A DNA stretch of 64,000 bases, taken from positions 1-64,000 of the forward strand of contig NZ_NEDJ01000007.1 of NCBI RefSeq assembly GCF_002114285.1. Direction: 5' to 3'. Shown in pieces: positions 50,147 to 58,120 of the stretch. The stretch is from Halorubrum ezzemoulense DSM 17463. GTDB taxonomy: Archaea; Halobacteriota; Halobacteria; Halobacteriales; Haloferacaceae. The first letter of the stretch is position 1, and each line of letters starts with the position of its first letter. The notes beneath the pieces are model-generated. The model was given only the letters and a program-made list of their open reading frames with translations. It ran no database searches and had not been told where the DNA came from. The position numbers were made by a program, and so were the translations under genes.

Positions 50147-52515
50147 GTGACCGACTCGCCCCCGTGGGCCGACCTCTTCGGCCATCCCGAACCGTACCCC
50201 GAGCAGGCCGACGGCATCGACGCCGCCGTCGACGCCGCCGCGGACGGCGGCTTCCTTGCCCTCGAAGGCGCCTGCGGGACGGGGAAGACGATGCTCGCGC
50301 TCACCGCCGGGCTCGACCGCGTCCGCGACCCCGACTCCGACTTCGAGCGGGTCTTCGTCCTCACCAGCGTCAAACAGCAGCTGCGCCAGTTCGAGACGGA
50401 TCTCCGGGCGGTGAACGAGAACCTGCCGAGCGACTACGACCCCGTCTCTGGTCTCACCCTCGTCGGGAAGGCCGACGTCTGTCCGTACGCCCGCGAGAAC
50501 CGGGGCGGGATCGACCGCGAGAACGTGTACGAGCGCTGCGAGGGGCTCCGCGAGCGGACCCGGAACCTCGTCGGCGACGGCGGCGCGACGACGACCGCGA
50601 ACCTCGTGAGCGAGGCGCGGAGCCAGCAGGTGGGACTCATGGACTCGGGGTCGGCGGGACCCGCCGGCGGGACTGCCGCCGCCGACTCGGGCGCGCCCGA
50701 CGCCGACTACCTCTCCGTCGACGGCGAGCCGACGCCGTATCGCCCCGACACGGAGGAGTACGACGACGTGGAGTTCTGCCCGTTCTACGCCGGCTTCCTC
50801 GACGACCTGCCGGAGGACGGCGAGCCCGCCGAGGCGGTCCCGTTCGACGTGACCGAGCTCGGCCACGTCGACGCCGACGAACTCGTCCGGCTCGCGGCGG
50901 GCCACGGCTCGTGTCCGCACTCGATCATGGGCGCGCTCGTCCCCGAGGTCGAGGTCGTCATCGGCAACTACTATCACGCGTTCGATCCGGTGACGACGGG
51001 GACGTTCACCGGCGCGCTCCTCGACGACTCGACGTTCGTCGTCTGCGACGAGGCGCACATGCTCGAACCGCGCGTCCGGGACCTCGTGAGCGACGCCGTC
51101 CGGACGCGAGCCTCCGCGACGCGGAGAACGAGCTCACGCGCGTCGTTCAGCCCCTCTCGTTCGAGAGCGCGGGCGCCGAGTCGGACGACGCCGCCCTCGT
51201 CCGCGGCGAGCTGGAGGACGCGGACGTGACCGTCGAGGAGATCGAGGCGGTCCGAGAGTTCTACGCCGACCTCCGCGGCGAGCTCGACCGCCGCGTGACC
51301 GCGCACCTCGACCGCGAGCGCCCCGACTGGCGGGCGTCGATGCGCGACCTCGACGACGAGGAGATCCCGCTCCGCGACCCCGAGGAGCCGGGCGAAGACG
51401 CGATCACCGAGTGGGCCGACGGCGAGGGGTACGGCGAGCGCGTCTGGGCGCGCGCCGAGCAGGTCGGCGCGGTCGTCAAGCGCGTCCTCGACTCGCTCGA
51501 AGACGAGGACAAGCAGCGCGCCGCGCCCGGGGTCGGCCGCACCCTCAACGCCTGGTATCGCCAGGGACACACCGACTTCTTCCGCGCGATCGAGCTCGAA
51601 CGCACGTTCGACGAGACGAAGCCGCCGGACTCGTGGCGGCGCGCGTACAACGCCCGCCTCGCGCTCCACAACTGCCTTCCGAGCGAACCGATCGGCGACC
51701 GGCTCGCCGAGTTCGGCGGCGGCGTCCTCATGAGCGCGACGCTGGAGCCGATGGACCTCTTCCGCGAGGTGACCGGACTCGATCACCTGGCCGAGCGCGG
51801 CCGCCCGGTCATCGAGCGGACGTACGGCCTCTCGTTCCCCGAGGAGAACCGCGCGAGCCTCGCGGTCGACGCGCCGAAGTTCACCCACCAGAACCGCGGC
51901 GCGCCGGGGGAGGAGAACCCGACGCGGCTCGCGCACCTCGACGCGACGACCGCGGTCGCGCGCCGCGACGGGAACGTCCTCGTCGGCACCCCGAGCTACG
52001 CAGAGGCGACGTGGATGGCGGAGTCGCTCTCGGCGCGGCTCGACAAGCCTGTCCTCTTAGACGAGTCCTCCGGCGACCGAGAGACGGAGTCACTGAAGGA
52101 CGACTTCTTCGCCGGCGACGGCAAGGTGCTGGTGACGAGCCTCCGCGGCACCCTCACGGAGGGCGTCGACTACCGCGGGGACCGGCTCTCGGCGGCCGTC
52201 GTCTGCGGCGTCCCGATCATCAACACGGCGCGACCGCAGACGCGGGCGGTAATCACCGCCTACGACTGCCGGTTCGAGTCCGGCTTCGAGACGGCCCTGA
52301 CGGTGCCCGCCGTCAGAAAGGCGCGGCAGGCGGTCGGCCGCGTCATCCGCGGACCGGACGAGCGAGGCGTCCGCGTCCTCCTCGACGCCCGGTACGCCCG
52401 CGACTCGTGGAACGCGGTCAGGGAGTACCTGCCCGATCACGAGCGGGAGGAGTACCAGCCGGTGAGTCCGGACATGCTGGATGTCGCGCTCGACCGGTTC
52501 GAGTCGCGCCGGTAG
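50147..52515 (+). pseudogene. XPD/DinG-type DNA helicase gene, split by a one-base frameshift
   Basis: The frame from GTG encodes about 318 residues of a Rad3-type helicase: LEGACGTGKTMLAL (Walker A), four cysteines near residues 112, 131, 211 and 256 that could hold an Fe-S cluster, and VVCDEAHMLEPR (Walker B/DEAH). Near 51100 the sense moves to the minus-one frame: the first frame runs on through an unlike basic tail to a stop at 51229, while helicase sequence resumes as PDASLRDAENELTR and continues to 52515 (GGGVLMSATLEPMD, SLRGTLTEGVDYRGD, KARQAVGRVIRGPDE). GTCCGG at the junction would read through if it were GTCCCGG. Either a sequencing error or a real inactivating deletion. Confidence 0.9.
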
Positions 52516-52527
52516 CCGGTGACTAAC

Positions 52528-52578
52528 AGCGCGTTCAATGCGAGTAGGGAGCGCGTTCAATGCGAGTAGGCAGCGCGT
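52528..52578. repeat. 22-base tandem repeat, two copies and part of a third
   Basis: The unit beginning AGCGCGTTCAATGCGAGTAGG occurs at 52528-52549 and 52550-52571 with one difference at the last base; a third copy starts at 52572 and breaks off after AGCGCGT. It lies between the helicase stop and a small zinc-protein gene. Confidence 0.85.
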
Positions 52579-52609
52579 AACTACGTCTCCGGGGAACGTG
52601 TGTCAACGT

Positions 52610-52762
52610 ATGGAACCACCATTTCCCGGCGAACTGTACCACGTCGTCTGTCGCGAGTGCCCCTTCGAACGGCTGATCGGAATCGCGGGAGACGCGGACG
52701 ACTACGGCCGCAACCACGCCGCAGACACCGGTCATCGAGTGGTGATCGACCGGGTCGAGTGA
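52610..52762 (+). CDS. 50-residue zinc-finger-like protein
   Basis: The small protein has two cysteines in VVCRECPFE, then about 20 residues later NHAADTGHRV, giving a C-x2-C...H-x5-H pattern suited to one zinc ion. Small proteins with this CxxC/TGH arrangement are common in haloarchaea and probably bind nucleic acid or protein. I chose the ATG before EPPFPGEL; an upstream start would read through the tandem repeat. The helicase stop lies about 95 bases upstream. Confidence 0.82.
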   Translation: MEPPFPGELYHVVCRECPFERLIGIAGDADDYGRNHAADTGHRVVIDRVE

Positions 52763-52831
52763 GTCTCGGCTCGCCCGGCCCGACGGTCTCGAGCGGGCCC
52801 GGTCACCCCGGCCAAGGCGTTTGAACGACCC

Positions 52832-54007
52832 TCAGACGACGTTCGAGTCGATGTCGCGCGGGAAGTTCGTGAGCCGTTCCGTCCCCGACTCGGTGATCGC
52901 CACCGTGTCCGAGTGTCGGTAGCCGTACTCGTCGGTGTACAGCCCGGGCTCGATCGTGTACACGTGGCCGGGCGCCATCACGGCGTCGTCGCCGTCGTAG
53001 CGCTCGTCCCAGCCGCGGTCGATGTACGGCGGCTCGTGGGCGCCGAGCCCGATGTTGTGGCCGACGTGGTGTTGCGCCAGGTCGGTCACGCCCTGTTCCT
53101 CGAGGTAGTCCCAGACGACCCGATCGACCTCGGCCACCGGGACGCCGGGACCCAAGGCGTCGATTGCGAGCGTCTGCGCTTCCAGCATGAGCTCGAAGTA
53201 GTGCTCCTGTTCGTCGGTGTAATCGCCGACGAACATCGTCCGTTCTAACTCCGAGCGGTAGCCGTCGACGTTCGCGGTCGCGCCCGTAACGAGCACGTCG
53301 CCCTCGGAGAGCCGCTCGTTCGGGGTGTGCCCGTGCGGGAGCGCGGTCTCCTCGCCGGAGATGTAGCCTGCGTGGACCGGCCCGTCGCCGCGGACGCGGA
53401 CGCTGTAGGCGTCGCCGAGCGCGTCGAGCATAGCGCGCGACGCCTCCGTGGACGCGCGCTGCGAGACGGTCGCCGGGTGCGCGCCCGGTCCGGAGAAGTC
53501 GGCGAGGTAGCGGTGGCCGAGGTTCGCCCACTTCGCGGACTCGCGAATCAGGTCGACCTCCGCGTCGGACTTCGCCCAGCGCATCCGGTCGACCCACGCT
53601 TGGGCCCTGACGTCGACCGAGTCGGAAAACGCGGGCCCCTCGTACCCCATCACGCCCGGCGGGCCGTCGGCGTCGGCGGCTATCGTCTCGGCGCCGAGGT
53701 CGCGCAGCATCTCGACGGCGACCGAGACGGGCTCGCCACCGGGATAGTCGAAGTAGTGGTGGACGGCGTCGATCCGCGGGTTGGGCTCGACGCGCTCGAC
53801 CTCCAGCCTCGGAACGGTTATCTCGACGCGGTCGTCGGTGACCGCGAGGACGACCGGCCGCTCCGTCTGGATGTGGTGGAAGCCGGTGAGGTACTCTATC
53901 GCCGTCGCGCCGACCCACGTCGCGGCGTCGGCGTCGGTGTCGGCGAGCCGGTCTCGGACGGCGGCGAGCCGGTCGTCGAAGGTCGACTCGGGAAGTCGCG
54001 TGGCCAT
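52832..54007 (-). CDS. M24 family (pita-bread fold) protein with altered metal site
   Basis: The 391-residue protein has the layout of Xaa-Pro peptidases: an N-terminal creatinase-like domain (residues 1-140, with ATAIEYLTGFHHIQ) and the pita-bread domain. Of the five expected metal ligands only two are seen unchanged: His317 in HHVGHNIGLG and Glu353 in TIEPGLY. The first Asp is Gly242 (TGATANVDGYRSE), the second Asp is Glu253, and the last Glu is Ser366 (YRHSDTV). Creatinase, which also lacks a metal site, has this fold. A TTTTTATG box 25-33 bases upstream supports the start. Substrate unknown. Confidence 0.9.
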   Translation of the reverse strand: MATRLPESTFDDRLAAVRDRLADTDADAATWVGATAIEYLTGFHHIQTERPVVLAVTDDRVEITVPRLEVERVEPNPRIDAVHHYFDYPGGEPVSVAVEMLRDLGAETIAADADGPPGVMGYEGPAFSDSVDVRAQAWVDRMRWAKSDAEVDLIRESAKWANLGHRYLADFSGPGAHPATVSQRASTEASRAMLDALGDAYSVRVRGDGPVHAGYISGEETALPHGHTPNERLSEGDVLVTGATANVDGYRSELERTMFVGDYTDEQEHYFELMLEAQTLAIDALGPGVPVAEVDRVVWDYLEEQGVTDLAQHHVGHNIGLGAHEPPYIDRGWDERYDGDDAVMAPGHVYTIEPGLYTDEYGYRHSDTVAITESGTERLTNFPRDIDSNVV

Positions 54008-54031
54008 GGCTCAGGGATGTGCGAACGCGCG

Positions 54032-54040
54032 CATAAAAAG
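54032..54040 (-). promoter_or_regulatory. TATA box of the M24 gene
   Basis: CTTTTTATG on the minus strand lies 25-33 bases before the ATG. The same T-run could also end the aIF2 beta transcript. Confidence 0.5.
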
Positions 54041-54082
54041 TCGGGTAGCGGAACGCGAAGTACGGGCGTCTTCGACGCCGGC

Positions 54083-54694
54083 TCAGCTCTCGCGGCGAGC
54101 GAAGGCGAGGTTGCCGGAGACGTTCTTGATGTAGGCGGTCACGGTCTCGCCCTCCTGCGCGCCGGGGACGAAGATGGTGTACTCGCCGCGCTCGGCGACC
54201 CCGTCGCCCTTGCGGCCGGTGCCGACGATCTCGAGCTCGTAGGTGTTGCCCGACTCGACGGCGTCCTCCTGCCGCTGGGTGTCGGAGGTGTTCTGCTTCG
54301 CCACCGGTCGGAAGGCCCCGCAGGCCTCACAGCGGAGCATCGGCGTCCGGTTCTCGGTCTCCAGTCGCGTGTCGGGGAGGCCGCACTCCGAGCAGGTGAC
54401 GAACGACTCGATGTACGAGTCGATCGCGGCCTGGAAGTCGCGCTCGCGGAAGTTCCCGCTGTAGCGCGCGCGGCCGTCCTCGTACTGCCCGGCCGTCCCG
54501 AGCTCCTGCTGTATCTTCGAGTGGACGTGTTCGGGGTCGCGGCTCAGCGCGTCGGCGATCGCGGAGAGGTTCGTCAGTCGCGTGAACGCCCCGTCCTTCT
54601 GCGTTTCGGGGTCGGGTACCGACAGCCGCTCGTCGGAGCCGCCGAGGTCCGGCACCTCCTCCATCGCGCGGTCGAGGCTCGATTCGTAATCCAT
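54083..54694 (-). CDS. eif2b: translation initiation factor aIF2 beta subunit with TRAM domain
   Basis: aIF2 beta is part of the factor that brings initiator Met-tRNA to the ribosome. The 203-residue protein has an N-terminal helix, the core domain (FTRLTNLSAIADALSRDPEH, KIQQELGTAGQYEDGRARYS) and a zinc ribbon (VTCSECGLPDTRL and LRCEACGAFRPV, four Cys). From about residue 145 a TRAM domain is fused (GNTYELEIVGTGRKGDGVAE, GETVTAYIKNVSGNLAF), usually found in tRNA-modifying enzymes and common in haloarchaea. The tRNA gene for initiator Met lies 97 bases upstream on the same strand. Confidence 0.95.
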   Translation of the reverse strand: MDYESSLDRAMEEVPDLGGSDERLSVPDPETQKDGAFTRLTNLSAIADALSRDPEHVHSKIQQELGTAGQYEDGRARYSGNFRERDFQAAIDSYIESFVTCSECGLPDTRLETENRTPMLRCEACGAFRPVAKQNTSDTQRQEDAVESGNTYELEIVGTGRKGDGVAERGEYTIFVPGAQEGETVTAYIKNVSGNLAFARRES

Positions 54695-54791
54695 ACGCGA
54701 TGGAACGACAGCGCGACGGAAATCGCTTCCGGGTTCGGAGCGGCAGCCCGGAATGGACCCGGTGCTAGGAGAGTGGCAGTCGGTCAGAAGT

Positions 54792-54865
54792 AGCGGGAGG
54801 TAGATTTGAACTACCGATCTCCGGGTTATGAGCCCGGCGGAATCTCCTGGCTATCCCATCCCGCT
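54792..54865 (-). tRNA. initiator tRNA-Met (CAT)
   Basis: The 74-base sequence folds as a cloverleaf: a seven-pair acceptor stem (AGCGGGA with TCCCGCT), a D arm, an anticodon stem CCGGG/CCCGG with loop CTCATAA, and a T arm GGTAG-TTCAAAT-CTACC. The A1:U72 end pair and the three G:C pairs next to the anticodon loop mark an archaeal initiator tRNA. No CCA is encoded. A TTAA box 26-31 bases upstream supports transcription. Confidence 0.95.
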
Positions 54866-54890
54866 ATCGTAGCACAATCGCGTGTGACTG

Positions 54891-54896
54891 TTAAGG
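54891..54896 (-). promoter_or_regulatory. TATA box of the initiator tRNA gene
   Basis: CCTTAA on the minus strand, 26-31 bases upstream of the mature tRNA end. Confidence 0.5.
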
Positions 54897-55200
54897 GTTC
54901 TGATCCCGCCGCCGGTGTGCGATTCGTCCACGCGTCTGCGCCGTTCGCGTTCCCCCGAATCGGTGCCGCGGGGACGTTCGATCACTCCTCGCTCGCGGCT
55001 TCGCCGTCCTCCGCTCGCGCCGCGATGGCCCTGATCCGTACTCGCAGCGCGAGAACCACATATCCATCGCTGAACACCGATCCGACGGACCCGTCGATCA
55101 CTTCCCGACGGTCCGCGGCCGAGCGTAAAAATGATCCCGGGACCGCCCCTCCATTGCGTCGGCCGCAAACAATTTCACACATCATAGATAGTGATAGACG
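54897..55200. other. intergenic region before the acyl-CoA synthetase gene
   Basis: No credible gene is visible. The end is A/T-richer, with AATTTC (55170-55175) followed by the imperfect palindrome ATCATAGATAGTGAT just before the ATG, a possible regulator site. The remainder has no recognisable structure. Confidence 0.45.
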
Positions 55201-56817
55201 ATGTACAAGCCGCTGTTGACGACGGACTTTCTGGACCGGGCGCGACGCCACTACGCCGACGAGGAGGCCGTCCTCGCGGTCGACGGGACGCGGTACACGT
55301 ACGCCGAACTCGGCGACCGCGCCGACCGCTTCTCCGCCGCGCTTCAGGCGCGCGGGATCGAGAAGGGCGACCGGGTCGCGGTGTTGGACCCGAACACGCA
55401 CTACCACTTGGAGGCCGCCTACGGCGCGATGCAGGTCGGGGCGATCCACGCCCCGCTGAACTACCGGCTTACGCCGGACGACTTCTCGTACATGCTCTCC
55501 GACGCCGGAGTCGACGCCATCTACGCCGACGCCGAGTACGCCCCGAACGTCGAGGCGATCCACGACGAGGTGCCCACGGAGACGTTCCTCACGAACGACG
55601 CCGACGCGGTCGAAGGCGACTGGGAGTCGTTCGACGCGGCGCTCGACGACGCGGACCCGGACGCCTACGAACGGCCGGCAATGGACGAGGACGACGTGAT
55701 CACGATCAACTACACCTCCGGCACCACCGGCGACCCGAAGGGCGTGTGTCGGACCCACCGGGCCGAGACGCTCCACGCGTACCTCATCTCCATCCATCAG
55801 GAAATAACGGACGACGAAGTGTACCTCTGGACGCTACCGATGTTCCACGTCAACGGCTGGGGCCACATCTACGCGATCACCGGGGCCGGCGCTCGCCACG
55901 TCTGTACCCGCGGGGTCGACGTCGCCGAGACGTTCGACCGGATCCGGAGCGAGGACGTGTCGTACTTCTGTGCGGCGCCGACCGTCCTCAACATGCTCGG
56001 CGACCACCACGCCGAACACGGCGGCGCGACGGCCGGCGACAACGACGTGCGGGTCGCCACCGCGGGCGCGGCGCCGCCGGAGGCGACGATCCGCACCGTC
56101 GAGGAGGAGTTCGGCTGGGATCTCAAACACGTGTACGGCGCGACCGAGACGGGGCCGCTGATCACCACCTCCGACGCGAAGCGCCACTTCGAGGCGGACT
56201 CGGACGACCGCTTCGCCGTGAAGAAGACGCAGGGGATCGGCTACCTCGGCACCGACGTACGCGTCGTCGACGAGAACGGTGAGGACGTGGCCGCGGACGG
56301 CGAGACGATCGGCGAGATCGTCGTCCGCGGTAATCAAGTGATGGACCGCTACTGGAACAAGCCCGAGGCCACCGATGAGGCGTTCTCCGAGCGGTTGGAG
56401 GGGTACTACCACATGGGCGATCTGGCCGTCGTCGACGAGGACGGGTTCGTCTCGATACAGGACCGCAAGAAGGACATCATCATCTCCGGCGGGGAGAACA
56501 TCTCCTCGATCGAACTGGAGGACACACTCTTCGAGCACGACGTCGTCTCCGACGTGGCCGTGATCCCCGCGCCCGACGAGCGGTGGGGCGAGACCCCGAA
56601 GGCCTTCGTCGTCCCCGAGGGCGGTGACCCCGACGACGCGGGCGCGACGCCCGAGGAGCTGAAGACGTTCGTCCGCGAGCGCGTCGCGGACTACAAGACG
56701 CCGGGCGAGGTGGAGTTCGTCGCCGAACTCCCGACCACCGCGACCGGCAAGATCCAGAAGTACGAACTGCGCGAGCGCGAGTGGGACGAGGAGGACCGGA
56801 TGGTCGGCGAGGGATAA
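55201..56817 (+). CDS. acyl-CoA synthetase, AMP-binding family
   Basis: The 538-residue enzyme activates a carboxylic acid with ATP and joins it to CoA. Motifs are the AMP-binding loop INYTSGTTGDPKGV (about residues 168-181), VYGATETGPL, the hinge LAVVDEDGFVSIQDRKKDII and the C-terminal Lys in TATGKIQKYELRER. Length fits medium/long-chain or fatty-acyl ligases of this family. The acid substrate is unknown. The ATG follows the possible palindromic site, suggesting regulated expression. It is convergent with the next gene. Confidence 0.94.
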   Translation: MYKPLLTTDFLDRARRHYADEEAVLAVDGTRYTYAELGDRADRFSAALQARGIEKGDRVAVLDPNTHYHLEAAYGAMQVGAIHAPLNYRLTPDDFSYMLSDAGVDAIYADAEYAPNVEAIHDEVPTETFLTNDADAVEGDWESFDAALDDADPDAYERPAMDEDDVITINYTSGTTGDPKGVCRTHRAETLHAYLISIHQEITDDEVYLWTLPMFHVNGWGHIYAITGAGARHVCTRGVDVAETFDRIRSEDVSYFCAAPTVLNMLGDHHAEHGGATAGDNDVRVATAGAAPPEATIRTVEEEFGWDLKHVYGATETGPLITTSDAKRHFEADSDDRFAVKKTQGIGYLGTDVRVVDENGEDVAADGETIGEIVVRGNQVMDRYWNKPEATDEAFSERLEGYYHMGDLAVVDEDGFVSIQDRKKDIIISGGENISSIELEDTLFEHDVVSDVAVIPAPDERWGETPKAFVVPEGGDPDDAGATPEELKTFVRERVADYKTPGEVEFVAELPTTATGKIQKYELREREWDEEDRMVGEG

Positions 56818-56856
56818 CCGGCGCCTCTCCCGCGGTCGTACGAGAAAAGAAACCGT

Positions 56857-57228
56857 TCAGACCTCTTCGACGCCTTTCGGCTCTGCTTCGTCGGCGTCGT
56901 CCGCTTCGCCGGTCTCCGCCTCGGCGCCGCCGGAGTCGCCCAGTCGGTCCGTGTCGATGCTGACGCCCGGAGGAGTCACCACGAGGAAGCCGCGGAAGTG
57001 CATCAGCTCGCCGTCCATCTCCTTCACGTCGCGCGCGAAGGGGGCGGCGAGCTCGTTGAGGTCGCCCTCGATCGACAGCACCAGCGTGTTCCCGTAGTCG
57101 ACGCTGCGGACCCACTCCTCCGGGTCGGTCGTGCCGTCCAGCACGCCGAGGACGACGTCGCCGGCCGCCGCGAACGCCTCGTCCATCTTCTCCTCGGCGT
57201 CCCGCAGGTCGAGGTCCCAGTCGCTCAT
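56857..57228 (-). CDS. conserved acidic haloarchaeal protein, DUF5779-like
   Basis: The 123-residue protein starts MSDWDLDLRDAEEKMDEAFA. It has a compact core with VVLGVLDGTTDPEEWVRSVD, NTLVLSIEGDLNELAAPFAR and MHFRGFLVVTPPGVSID, followed by an acidic tail rich in Glu/Asp/Ala. It resembles a family I recall as DUF5779, without a known role. A longer upstream reading frame is basic and Pro-rich and looks like shadow sequence. It diverges from the lipoprotein gene. Confidence 0.8.
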   Translation of the reverse strand: MSDWDLDLRDAEEKMDEAFAAAGDVVLGVLDGTTDPEEWVRSVDYGNTLVLSIEGDLNELAAPFARDVKEMDGELMHFRGFLVVTPPGVSIDTDRLGDSGGAEAETGEADDADEAEPKGVEEV

Positions 57229-57311
57229 ACGTGGTCGTCGACAGGCGGCGGCAAAAACGTTCGGACGCGCGCCGCGTCTCCGCTCCGAGCCGCCGTCCGG
57301 TCGCGGAGTGG

Positions 57312-57318
57312 TTAAGTA
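57312..57318 (+). promoter_or_regulatory. TATA box of the DsbA-like lipoprotein gene
   Basis: TTAAGTA lies 23-29 bases before the ATG. Confidence 0.5.
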
Positions 57319-57340
57319 CGCACCGACCCCAGCGATAGGC

Positions 57341-58018
57341 ATGGAACGTACGCGGCGGTCCCTGCTCGCGGCCGGGGCCACGGCCGGCGTCGTCGGTGTC
57401 GCCGGCTGTCTCGGCGGCGGAGGCGGCGACGGAAACGGCGGCGAACTCAGCCTCGACACGGGGTCGTACGACTGCTCGCTTTCTGAGCCGACGGACCCCA
57501 ACCTCGACTACCGGCCGACGCTCGGGGACCCGGACGCGGACGTGGTCGTCCGGGCGTTCGAGGACTTCACCTGCGGGCACTGCGCGACGTACAACCTCGA
57601 CCACTTCCCGACGATCCGCGAGGAGTACGTCGACCCCGGACGGGTCCGCTACGAGCACTGGGATTTCCCGATCCCGGTCAACGAGCGGTGGGCTGTCCCG
57701 GTCGCCAGCGCGGCCCGCGGGGTCGGGATCCGTCACGACGACGAGGCGTTCTTCGAGTTCGCGAAGGCGGCCTACGAGTCGCAGGGAAACTACAGCGGCG
57801 AGGCGCTCGGGTCCGCCGCCGAGACCGCCGGCGCGGACCCTTGTGCGGTGTTGTCCGACGCGGAGTTCTCCACGTACGAGGCGGCTACGCAGGACGACAG
57901 GTCGGAGGGCTCGTCGATGGGCGTCGAGGGGACGCCGACGATCTTCGTGAACGGCGAGCCGGTAGAGGGCGGGTACGCCGCCGAGACGGTCGCCGCGGCG
58001 ATCGACGCTGAACTCTGA
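57341..58018 (+). CDS. Tat-exported DsbA-like thiol-disulfide lipoprotein
   Basis: The 225-residue product has a twin-arginine signal (MERTRRSLLAAGATAGVVG), a lipobox ending in AGC and a flexible Gly/Asp linker, as in haloarchaeal lipoproteins anchored outside the membrane. The mature part is a thioredoxin-fold oxidoreductase with the CGHC active site in FEDFTCGHCATYNLDHFP, and SMGVEGTPTIFVNGEPVE with the cis-proline. It probably makes or reshuffles disulfides in surface proteins. It belongs to the DsbA/DSBA-like family. A TTAAGTA box 23-29 bases upstream sets the start. Confidence 0.93.
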   Translation: MERTRRSLLAAGATAGVVGVAGCLGGGGGDGNGGELSLDTGSYDCSLSEPTDPNLDYRPTLGDPDADVVVRAFEDFTCGHCATYNLDHFPTIREEYVDPGRVRYEHWDFPIPVNERWAVPVASAARGVGIRHDDEAFFEFAKAAYESQGNYSGEALGSAAETAGADPCAVLSDAEFSTYEAATQDDRSEGSSMGVEGTPTIFVNGEPVEGGYAAETVAAAIDAEL

Positions 58019-58120
58019 GGCGCGTGACGGCCCCGGCCGGACCCGAGTCGTGAGGGGACTCTCCGGCCGATACTCTGCGGAGCGTCGGTCTTTTGCCCGT
58101 TCGTCCCGTCGTACCCGCAG

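Noticed and set aside
54851-55168. 105-codon minus-strand frame in the gap before the acyl-CoA synthetase gene
   Set aside because: It runs into the tRNA gene, is Arg/Gly-rich and has no promoter or motif.
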